From contig JAUILJ010000137.1 of assembly GCA_030433055.1 (NCBI GenBank), forward strand, positions 1 through 12,541: a stretch of DNA of 12,541 bases, in the 5' to 3' direction. Of this stretch, positions 1 through 5,493 are shown in pieces. Each line of letters starts with the position of its first letter. The first letter of the stretch is position 1. The stretch comes from Polyangia bacterium (GTDB taxonomy: Bacteria; Myxococcota_A; Polyangia; Polyangiales; Polyangiaceae). The position numbers and the translations under genes are program-made. The notes below the pieces were generated by a model. It was not told the DNA's origin and searched no databases. It saw only the letters and a list, made by a program, of their open reading frames with translations.

Positions 1-261
1 GGTGTCGACCTGTTGGTCATGCACCATGCCGTTCCGGAAGGGGCGACGGGGCTCCGACATCTGCATGCTGCGCCGTCCCAGATCGGCAAGCTCGCCGGCA
101 CGGCGGGAGCGCGTCAGTTGGTGTTGTCGCATCACATGCGACGAGCGCTGAACGACTTGGGACCGGACCTTGGCGTGCCGCGCTCGGGCTCCGGTGGCTC
201 TCCAGATCTCGCGGCGCTGCTCGGCGTTCCCCCCTCACCCCCTGAACCTACGGCTCCTTGA
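1..261 (+). CDS. Metallo-beta-lactamase-fold hydrolase, C-terminal fragment
   Basis: The first reading frame is open from the window edge to a TGA at 259-261 and gives 86 residues, so the N-terminal part lies outside. The visible GVDLLVMHHAV, then LHAAPSQIGKLAG and RQLVLSHHM, follow the order seen near the end of metallo-beta-lactamase-superfamily hydrolases (RNase Z/arylsulfatase-like): a 'DvLvHe' strand, a helix of the 'tp.~ig.~A' type, and 'LvLsH', whose His is normally a metal ligand. The HxHxDH motif that would confirm this is upstream of the window. The last 30 residues or so are Pro/Gly/Ser-rich and do not resemble the usual family ending ('y.GpV..a.D'). The stop lies 7 bp before the next start, so this could be the first gene of an operon with the porin-like and lamin-tail genes. 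The fold call is by motif memory only and the substrate is unknown. Confidence 0.6.
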   Translation, partial: GVDLLVMHHAVPEGATGLRHLHAAPSQIGKLAGTAGARQLVLSHHMRRALNDLGPDLGVPRSGSGGSPDLAALLGVPPSPPEPTAP

Positions 262-268
262 ACTGACC

Positions 269-1417
269 ATGCGACCCCTTGGGATCTTGCTCGGGCTCAT
301 GCCCTGTGTGTTTTCCGCTCTGGCTTCGGCGCAGCCGGCGCCAACACCTGTGGAAGATGTGTCTGCCGCTCCGACCTATGAGGGCCGTGCGGCTCCGCCG
401 ACGAGCGCTGGCCGCAAGCTGGAAGGTGTGACCCTCACCCCTGGCTTGGAGGTCTTTGCTCAGTACGCATATCGCCGCACGGAAACTCAAGACGCCGCCG
501 GTGCCAGCTCTTCCGAGTGGTTTCACGAGTTCGACGTGCCGCGTGTCCACCTGTCGCTGACGGCTGAGACGGATCAGGTGATGGGCCGTGTCCTGTTGGA
601 AGCCGTGCGCTCCGCCGAGAACGGCGCGTTGGTGGGCGTTTCGGGGGACAGCCTGGTCGCGCGGTTGCGCGAGGGCTACGGCGGCTATCGTGGGGTCCCT
701 TGGCTCGAGGTGAACGCCGGCTTGGTTCCTACCCTCACCCTGCCAGAGCTCGAGGGCACCTGGATGCTGCGTGCGGTGGGCGCTGCGCCACAAGAGGAAG
801 CGGGGCTGCTGTCGCCCGCAGATGTCGGCGGGAGCGTGCGTGTGTTGCTGCCTGGGAGCGGCCCGGAAGAGGACTCGAGCCACGGCTGGATCGGAGTGGC
901 AGCGTACAACGGTGAGGGCTACACGAACCGTGAGCTGAACCGCGGCAAGAACTTCGAGCTCGCCGCGAGCATTCATCCTGTTTCCTCGGGGATGTTCCGG
1001 GCGTTCGCCTTGTTTGCGGGCTACACCAAAGGCTCCACGGGCACCGGGCTATCGCGCTCGGACCGCGCTACCGGTGCGCTGCTCTGGCAGGGCACGTTCT
1101 TGCGAGCCGGTGCGGGCTTTATCTATGCCTGGGGGCTGCGAGATAGCGGCTCCACGCGCTCGTGGATGATCGACGGATTCGCGAACCTAAAGCCTTGGAA
1201 GGGCTTGATTGCCGCGCTCCGAGCGAGCAACTGGCGGCGCAGCACAGCGACTGACGACTCGATACTCAACCTGACGGGCGCAATGGGTTGGGAGTTCGAT
1301 CCTGCGCTGCAGACCTTCCTTGCGGTAACGCGATCGCTACCCAGCGACGAGGCGCAAGCCGCGCTACCTGACAGTGACTACTTGGAAGCTCGTGCGATCA
1401 CGCGAGTCGCTTTCTAG
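269..1417 (+). CDS. Predicted outer-membrane beta-barrel (porin-like) protein
   Basis: This is a 382-residue protein. I chose the ATG at 269 because it opens a standard signal peptide: basic MRP, a hydrophobic core to about residue 18, and ALASA before Gln22. The same frame extends upstream, but that would put a non-signal sequence in front and overlap the preceding gene. After a Pro/Ala-rich stretch (22-50) the mature part alternates polar and hydrophobic residues, as in transmembrane beta strands (for example VTLTPGLEVFAQYAYRR at 54-70, PRVHLSLTAE at 91-100, SWMIDGFANLKPWKGLIAALRAS at 298-320). It ends in Phe, the usual C-terminal outer-membrane-protein recognition signal. The layout resembles phosphate-selective OprO/OprP-like porins, but the substrate cannot be read. 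No good Shine-Dalgarno site is visible, so translation may couple to the gene ending 7 bp upstream. The lamin-tail lipoprotein gene follows 20 bp downstream. Confidence 0.7.
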   Translation: MRPLGILLGLMPCVFSALASAQPAPTPVEDVSAAPTYEGRAAPPTSAGRKLEGVTLTPGLEVFAQYAYRRTETQDAAGASSSEWFHEFDVPRVHLSLTAETDQVMGRVLLEAVRSAENGALVGVSGDSLVARLREGYGGYRGVPWLEVNAGLVPTLTLPELEGTWMLRAVGAAPQEEAGLLSPADVGGSVRVLLPGSGPEEDSSHGWIGVAAYNGEGYTNRELNRGKNFELAASIHPVSSGMFRAFALFAGYTKGSTGTGLSRSDRATGALLWQGTFLRAGAGFIYAWGLRDSGSTRSWMIDGFANLKPWKGLIAALRASNWRRSTATDDSILNLTGAMGWEFDPALQTFLAVTRSLPSDEAQAALPDSDYLEARAITRVAF

Positions 1418-1423
1418 CCAGAC

Positions 1424-1429
1424 GAGGAG
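1424..1429 (+). promoter_or_regulatory. Ribosome binding site of the lamin-tail lipoprotein
   Basis: GAGGAG sits 8 bp before the ATG at 1438, inside the 20-bp gap after the porin-like gene. It fixes the start and suggests independent initiation within a shared transcript. Confidence 0.7.
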
Positions 1430-1437
1430 ATTGAGCT

Positions 1438-2220
1438 ATGTGGTACCGAATTGCTTTGGGAATGCTCGCGGGGACGTTGAGCCTGAGTGGCGTTGCGTGC
1501 TCCGAGAGCACCGAAGACGACGCCGGTAGCGGGGCGCAGGGAGGCAGCGGGGCGCAAGGCGGTAGCGCCCAGGGCGGCAGCGGCGGGACCGGACAGGGCG
1601 GGGCGTCTCAGGGCGGCAGCGCCCAAGGCGGCAGCGCTGGCAGCGGTCAGGGTGGCAGCGGAGGTTCCGCTCAGGGCGGGACGGGAGGCGGCCAAGGCGG
1701 CAGCGGCGGCTCTTCTGGCGGAGTCGATTTCCCCGAGGCAGCGCAGTGCGGGCTCACGAACGCCGCTAGCGTCTCGGTGGTGGTGAACGAGATGTCGGCC
1801 GACGACGAGTGGATCGAACTCTACAACCCGGGCAGCGTCACCGTTTCGCTGAGCGGACTCACCGTCGCGGACCTCGGCGACGATGGCTGCCCGGACTCGA
1901 GTGAGGGCATTACGTTTGGCCCCGGGGCGCAGATCGCTCCGGGAGGCTTCCTCCTGCTACTGGGCGACCAGACGCCTTCGCCGGACATTCAATCGACCTG
2001 CATCGGCAACGTCACCTCCTGCTACCACATCGGCTTCAAGCTGAGCGCTTCCAAGGGGGACGCGGGCTTCCTGCTGAATGGTACGGAAGTGATCGCTTAC
2101 ACCGGTTTCGGTGCAGATGCGATTCCCGACGGAGACACCTACGGGCGCATCCCGGACGGTACCGGTCCCTTCACGCTCACCCAGCCGACGCCCGGCGAAG
2201 CCAACGTCGCAGCTCAGTAG
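1438..2220 (+). CDS. Lamin-tail-domain (LTD) lipoprotein
   Basis: This is a 260-residue predicted lipoprotein. The signal segment (1-20) ends LSGVAC with the lipidation Cys at 21; position -3 is Gly, so the lipobox is loose. An acidic stretch is followed by a QGGS/AQGGS low-complexity linker (about 30-95). Residues 104-258 match the lamin-tail domain, an Ig-like fold found in many secreted bacterial proteins: VVNEMSADDEWIELYNPG (115-132), a 'LsGltvaDlgdd' strand, APGGFLLLLGD (167-177), SKGDAGFLLNG (205-215) and the diagnostic ending YGRIPDGTGPFTLTQPTPGEAN (235-256). Four Cys (104, 151, 188, 195) could form disulfides. LTDs are thought to bind surfaces or ligands and often accompany hydrolases; here the domain stands alone with no catalytic partner in the chain. 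It lies 20 bp after the porin-like gene, so a joint outer-membrane role is likely. The stop overlaps the convergent gene by 7 bp. Confidence 0.85.
   Translation: MWYRIALGMLAGTLSLSGVACSESTEDDAGSGAQGGSGAQGGSAQGGSGGTGQGGASQGGSAQGGSAGSGQGGSGGSAQGGTGGGQGGSGGSSGGVDFPEAAQCGLTNAASVSVVVNEMSADDEWIELYNPGSVTVSLSGLTVADLGDDGCPDSSEGITFGPGAQIAPGGFLLLLGDQTPSPDIQSTCIGNVTSCYHIGFKLSASKGDAGFLLNGTEVIAYTGFGADAIPDGDTYGRIPDGTGPFTLTQPTPGEANVAAQ
1525..1722 (+). repeat. Degenerate GGC/CAG-rich coding repeat (QGGS linker)
   Basis: An in-frame low-complexity tract encodes about nine QGG motifs in 3-8-residue units (AQGGS, GAQGGS, SGQGGS and similar). At DNA level it is a run of near-copies of GGCGGCAGC and CAGGGCGGC. Such tracts expand and contract by slippage in multiples of three, and here they form a flexible spacer between the lipid anchor and the LTD. 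Confidence 0.8.
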
Positions 2221-2759
2221 TTGTACGCAGGCGGGGAGACGTCTGCAGGCTTGCCCCGCTCGGTGTTCACCTTGAGCGCACCGGCCTCATCGAACACGTG
2301 CTTGGCCCGCTTGGTCTCGTCGGGGGTGCGGGTGTCGACGGCGACCACGACTCCGCCGCCGCGGATGGTGGCTTCGTAGAGTTTTGCCTCGTGCTCCGTC
2401 AGCCCGAGGCCGATCAGTCCGCCGAGTAGACCGCCAGCAGCAGCGCCAGCGCTGGCGCCTGCCAGCACGGCCATGACCGGCCCGGCTGCGAGCAGACCAA
2501 GCCCCGGCACCGCGACCGTGACCACTGCGGTCAGGCCCGCGGCGATGGCACCCACTACACCACCCGCCACGCCGCCTACCGCGGCGCCTTCCGGGCCCTT
2601 GGTGTTCTGTTGTACCGTGGCGAAATGTTGCCGTGCGGATTCAGTCATCAGGACGCTGATGTCACGGTGCAAAAAGCCGTGGCTCTCGAGGGTGTGAACG
2701 GCGCTCTGCGCGCCAGCAGGCGTCTTGAACGCGCCAAAAACGACCTTGTGTGTGGTCAT
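2214..2759 (-). CDS. General stress / low-temperature-induced-type glycine-zipper protein
   Basis: This is a 181-residue protein. The ATG at 2759 is chosen because AAAGGAG lies 6 bp upstream of it and because MTTHKVVFGAFKTPAGAQSAV matches the family's first strand and helix; the frame stays open further upstream without similarity. The domain order is an N-terminal ferredoxin-like segment (5-40: VVFGAFKT..AVHTLESHGFLHRDISVLM) as in general-stress-protein-17M-like proteins, a hydrophobic Gly/Ala-rich glycine-zipper region (58-120) that could insert in or associate with a membrane, then LTEHEAKLYEATIRGGGVVVAVDT (120-143), where the second half of the ferredoxin-like fold returns. The pattern matches proteins annotated as 'low temperature-induced' or general stress proteins in cyanobacteria and Proteobacteria. 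The molecular function is unknown. It is divergent from the small hydrophilic protein at 3062, and the two may share stress control. Confidence 0.75.
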   Translation of the reverse strand: MTTHKVVFGAFKTPAGAQSAVHTLESHGFLHRDISVLMTESARQHFATVQQNTKGPEGAAVGGVAGGVVGAIAAGLTAVVTVAVPGLGLLAAGPVMAVLAGASAGAAAGGLLGGLIGLGLTEHEAKLYEATIRGGGVVVAVDTRTPDETKRAKHVFDEAGALKVNTERGKPADVSPPAYNY

Positions 2760-2765
2760 GCTGCT

Positions 2766-2772
2766 CTCCTTT
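2766..2772 (-). promoter_or_regulatory. Ribosome binding site of the glycine-zipper stress protein
   Basis: Read on the minus strand, AAAGGAG is followed by AGCAGC and then ATG, which is ideal spacing. It decides for the start at 2759 over the longer open frame. Confidence 0.8.
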
Positions 2773-2793
2773 GAGTGGCTAGGCGCCGATCCG

Positions 2794-2810
2794 GGCGCTC
2801 TCGGAGCGCC
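2794..2810. promoter_or_regulatory. Perfect inverted repeat in the 5' leader of the stress protein
   Basis: GGCGCTC-TCG-GAGCGCC is centred 43 bp upstream of the start at 2759. It could be an operator or a leader hairpin. There is no T-tract, so a terminator is unlikely. Confidence 0.35.
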
Positions 2811-3015
2811 TTGCAGCGACCGTGCCACGCCCTTCGAGCCTCTCGCTGCCCCAGGATCGACTGGGCCTTCACGCAGAGTGGCGGCGTGGCGCCTCAAGTG
2901 TTGCGGAAGGGCGTACACGCTCGCCTCGTCACGCGCCGCCCACCACCGCGTTCCTCGCGGAAGTCAAACTGGGCACGTGTCTTGAATGGAGCCCGTTGGT
3001 TCAGGGGTTCACTCG

Positions 3016-3043
3016 GGCCCAACCCCAGTCAGGCCCAACCCCA
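3016..3043 (+). repeat. 12-bp direct repeat GGCCCAACCCCA, period 16
   Basis: Exact copies at 3016-3027 and 3032-3043 are separated by 4 bp and end 2-3 bp before the ribosome binding site of the 75-residue protein. Spacing so close to the start fits a local duplication or a translational/repressor site. Confidence 0.6.
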
Positions 3044-3044
3044 A

Positions 3045-3051
3045 GAAAGGA
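3045..3051 (+). promoter_or_regulatory. Ribosome binding site of the small hydrophilic protein
   Basis: GAAAGGA ends 10 bp before the ATG at 3062, and a second weaker AGGAA lies 4 bp before it. It supports the short 75-residue start over the longer open frame. Confidence 0.6.
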
Positions 3052-3061
3052 CAGGAACCGT

Positions 3062-3289
3062 ATGACAACGACTGAAACGAACTCGAGCAAGCAGACCCAG
3101 GTCGAAGGCGAGGGGAGCTACAGCGCGACCCACCGCTACCAGAAGGACCTGGCGCAGTACCAGGAGCAAGGGAACCCAGAACGCGCCGCCCAGCGCGCCA
3201 AGCAAGCGGTGGAAGGGCCTGAAGGCGAGGCGCTTCAGCAAGCCGAAGACGAAGCCAAGCGCCGCGGCGAGCAAGCGCCCCGCAAGTAG
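3062..3289 (+). CDS. Small hydrophilic conserved protein, probably stress-related
   Basis: This is a 75-residue, highly charged protein with no Cys, no Trp and no membrane segment. The start is set by the AAAGGA site and by MTTTETNSSKQ, after which the sequence is uniformly hydrophilic. The core GEGSYSATHRYQKDLAQYQ (17-34), then NPERAAQRAKQAVEGPEGEAL (38-58) and AEDEAKRRG (61-69), resembles a small widespread bacterial family of the form 'EGsY.AtrrYn...~f...G..e.aA..A..a..g.Ea..l..AE..gk'. No biochemical role is established that I can name. Composition suggests a soluble, largely helical or disordered cytoplasmic protein of the kind induced by osmotic or desiccation stress. It is divergent from the glycine-zipper stress protein, which supports that reading by context only. 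Confidence 0.75.
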   Translation: MTTTETNSSKQTQVEGEGSYSATHRYQKDLAQYQEQGNPERAAQRAKQAVEGPEGEALQQAEDEAKRRGEQAPRK

Positions 3290-3314
3290 TCTGCGGGGGG
3301 AGAGGACTACTGCG
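3281..3314. terminator. Stem-loop formed by two convergent stop codons
   Basis: CGCA-(A)-GTAGTC at 3281-3291 pairs with GACTAC-TGCG at 3305-3314: ten base pairs, one bulged A and a 13-nt G-rich loop. The arms contain the TAG of the small protein (3287-3289) and the TAG of the convergent hydrolase (3307-3309). Neither side has a U-tract, so it is either a non-canonical bidirectional terminator or a 3'-end stabilising hairpin. Confidence 0.4.
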
Positions 3315-5406
3315 TGAGCCCGCAAGGACCGCAGGTGGCGTCCACGACACCGGTGCGCAGGAAGTTGTTCAAGGTCTCACCGGCAGACGGTACCTCGCGG
3401 ATACGCGGGTGAGGGTCTTCCCCTTCACGCATCGGCTCGTTGGTGATGGGCTCGGGGGGGAGACCGAAATCGTACTCGATGATGCCCGAGCCCGTGAACG
3501 GCCCTGTCGCTTCCTCGAGGCCGAATACGCTGCGGTTCACGGGGGCCAGGTTCTTGGCTCCCATGGCGCGAGCCATGATGTGGGCGCCCAGCGTCGAGAC
3601 CTGGTGATCCCCGATGCTGACCAGTAGCAGCGCCTGATGTTCGGGCGTGTTGGGGAGCGGATTGGTGGTCGCCCGGTGGGAATAGCCGTTCGGCTCGGCG
3701 CGGTCCCACTCCATCTGCACCAGCGCGAGCGCCATCTGGATGTCCAGCTGAGACGGATAGGTGACGCGCATCAACGCGATGAAGCTGTCGAAGTTGACGC
3801 TGCGCTGGAGCAGCAGATTGTACGACTGACCGGGCACCGCGAGCACACCGCGAGTCACGTCGGTGCTCAGCGCCATGTACACGGCGCCGAAGATGCCGCC
3901 CTGGCTCCCCCCGAAGTACACCTTCTCGTCGCTCTTGATCAGGCTCTTGCCGTTCTGCATCACCAGGGGATCTTGCGAGAAGCCGTTGCCTGCCATGCGC
4001 GTCGCCAGCAACGCGTTCAAGAAACCTTGCTGCAGCCTGTCTGGTACCGAGCGGAACTGACCGATGTCGCCACCGGTGATGATGCCGACGATGTTGTCGA
4101 CATCGTCGGACGCCATGCCCGACCAGTCCGTCGCCACGATGGCGTAGTTGTACTGATTCGCTAGATCTCCGAAAGATTCAGCTTCATAGCGCTCGCCCAG
4201 CAGGCCATGGCCGTACCACATGACCGTTGCTGGGTCGTCGACGGTGGCGCTCTTCGGCACGATCAACACGAAGGGGTACTCAGCGTCCCCCGTCTTCTGC
4301 GGGAGCCCGCTGGCGTCGAGCTGCATCACTCCCCCAGCCTCCGGCTTGTCGAGGAACAGCGGCACCTGGATCTTGCCTTCGACTCGGATGGCGATGTCCT
4401 CGTTCACGTCGGTCTGGGCGTCGTCGATCGTGTAGCTCGGCCCTTGAGATCCGACTTCAGCCAGCGCCGCATCCCGCATGTGCAGCATGCGCGCGGTGTT
4501 GTTCTCGGCGCTCGCGGTGGTGAAGTCCCACGCCAGCTGCAAGTCCTTCACGTCGACACCTGCGCTCGTCAGGCGCTCGAAGACGTCAGCGTAGAGCTCC
4601 CGCCTGAGCTCGACGCTGCCGTCGTCGCTGGCAGTGCCGTCGCGCAGCGCCTGAAACGCAGGGCTCGGAGGGACGGGTGAGCCAGCGGAGTCCACCACGT
4701 GGCGGATCGCCACCAGATAGCGCGCGCCGTCTTTGAGGCGCACCGCCGGGCGGATCATGAACGCCTGATCCTCCGGGGCTTTCGCGCCCACGTCGAGCTC
4801 GGAGAAGTGGGGCACCAACTCGCCCGTCTCGGCGTCCACGAGCAGCGTCGGGCTGTCCAGGGTCAGCGATCGCTCGATGTCGAGGGGAGTCGGCAGGCCC
4901 GTCGTCGTCGCTCCAGGCAGGTAGGCCATCAGCGCAGTGCCCGCGGAGAAGCCGTCGGAGAGGTTCAGGCTATCGACGGTGGTCTCGGTACCGCTGCGGC
5001 TCTTCGGCAGGCTCGCTGACTTGAAGTTGACTCGCTTGCCTGTCGGCGTCGTCGGGTCGTCCCGCAGCCAGACGTTGGAGGGAAACGGGAAGGTGCAGTA
5101 CTCGGGGACGAGAGGGTCGCAATCGCCGTCGAGCAGCCCCACGCTGCCCGCGGTCCCGCCACTGCCGCTCGCTCCAGCGCTACCACCAGCGCCGCCGCTG
5201 CCGCCCTGCGCCCCCGACCCACCGTTGCTCGAGCCGGACTCATCGTCGCCTCCGCAGGCGACCAGGCAGCCGCCCAGGCAGAGACAGAGCACCGCCAACC
5301 AGCTGGCGAGGCGCCGTGAGTTACCCTTGTGGAAAATATCCGCGAGGAGATGAGCGTCGCCGCGCTGGGCTAGCGCTCGCGGGTTTCGGACTTGCGTGGG
5401 GGGCAT
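3307..5406 (-). CDS. Lipoprotein alpha/beta-hydrolase (bacterial lipase/esterase-like)
   Basis: This is a 699-residue protein with a signal segment at about 31-50 and two overlapping lipoboxes, LGGC (Cys47) and LVAC (Cys51), either of which could be lipidated. A Gly/Ser/Ala linker (56-90) tethers the rest. Residues 95-310 resemble the N-terminal domain of large myxobacterial and Lipase_bact_N-type lipoproteins (DPLVPEYCTFPFPSNVWL, FMIRPAVRLKDGARYLVAI). The hydrolase domain (about 375-690) shows an oxyanion-type GHGLLG (399-404), the nucleophile elbow GGSQGG with Ser501, and GDHQVS with likely catalytic His601. Paired Cys96/Cys104 and C692-G-P-C695 look like disulfides, fitting an extracytoplasmic site. 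The start is uncertain: the ATG at 5406 has no clear Shine-Dalgarno site and gives a long n-region, but no better start lies before the signal core. It lies 87 bp downstream of the SGNH gene. The natural ester or amide substrate is unknown. Confidence 0.8.
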   Translation of the reverse strand: MPPTQVRNPRALAQRGDAHLLADIFHKGNSRRLASWLAVLCLCLGGCLVACGGDDESGSSNGGSGAQGGSGGAGGSAGASGSGGTAGSVGLLDGDCDPLVPEYCTFPFPSNVWLRDDPTTPTGKRVNFKSASLPKSRSGTETTVDSLNLSDGFSAGTALMAYLPGATTTGLPTPLDIERSLTLDSPTLLVDAETGELVPHFSELDVGAKAPEDQAFMIRPAVRLKDGARYLVAIRHVVDSAGSPVPPSPAFQALRDGTASDDGSVELRRELYADVFERLTSAGVDVKDLQLAWDFTTASAENNTARMLHMRDAALAEVGSQGPSYTIDDAQTDVNEDIAIRVEGKIQVPLFLDKPEAGGVMQLDASGLPQKTGDAEYPFVLIVPKSATVDDPATVMWYGHGLLGERYEAESFGDLANQYNYAIVATDWSGMASDDVDNIVGIITGGDIGQFRSVPDRLQQGFLNALLATRMAGNGFSQDPLVMQNGKSLIKSDEKVYFGGSQGGIFGAVYMALSTDVTRGVLAVPGQSYNLLLQRSVNFDSFIALMRVTYPSQLDIQMALALVQMEWDRAEPNGYSHRATTNPLPNTPEHQALLLVSIGDHQVSTLGAHIMARAMGAKNLAPVNRSVFGLEEATGPFTGSGIIEYDFGLPPEPITNEPMREGEDPHPRIREVPSAGETLNNFLRTGVVDATCGPCGLTQ
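5137..5241 (-). repeat. Gly/Ser/Ala linker-coding repeat
   Basis: This low-complexity in-frame tract encodes residues 56-90 of the lipoprotein hydrolase in GGSG, GAGGS and AGASGSGG units. It closely resembles, in style and position, the linker of the LTD lipoprotein, and both follow the lipidation Cys. Confidence 0.75.
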
Positions 5407-5437
5407 GCCGAGAGCATGCCGGAGCAGCCGCGGTTTG

Positions 5438-5453
5438 CCAAACGAGTGTTTGG
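5438..5453. promoter_or_regulatory. Perfect inverted repeat upstream of the lipoprotein hydrolase
   Basis: CCAAAC-GAGT-GTTTGG lies 32-47 bp before the start at 5406, in the 87-bp gap after the SGNH gene. Its position fits an operator of an internal promoter or a processing/attenuation hairpin. The neighbouring GCATGCC copies at 5403-5409 and 5414-5420 (11-bp spacing) overlap the start codon. Confidence 0.35.
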
Positions 5454-5493
5454 TGCAGGATCGGGGGTGAGGGTAACTCCTCGGAAATCCACG

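Larger units (their letters stand above)
2760..3061. promoter_or_regulatory. 302-bp divergent spacer between two stress-type genes
   Basis: No gene is supported here: the frames that cross it are open by composition only and carry no recognisable motifs. It must hold the promoters of both flanking genes, but I cannot pick convincing -10/-35 boxes. Two structures are visible: a perfect 7-bp inverted repeat with a 3-nt loop (2794-2810), and a 12-bp direct repeat just ahead of the + strand ribosome binding site (3016-3043). Confidence 0.5.

Noticed and set aside
1525..1722. CRISPR-like or mobile repeat in the Gly/Gln/Ser tract
   Set aside because: The units are short, in frame and encode a lipoprotein linker; there are no spacers or repeat boundaries.
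2231..2259. GCGGGG...CCCCGC inverted repeat near the convergent 3' ends at 2214-2220
   Set aside because: Six-bp stem with a 17-nt loop inside coding sequence of high GC content; expected by chance and no T-tract follows.
2973..2990. Sigma-54-like promoter (CTGGGCACGTGTCTTGAA)
   Set aside because: The -24 element has an extra G and the -12 element lacks the required GC, so the match is not credible.
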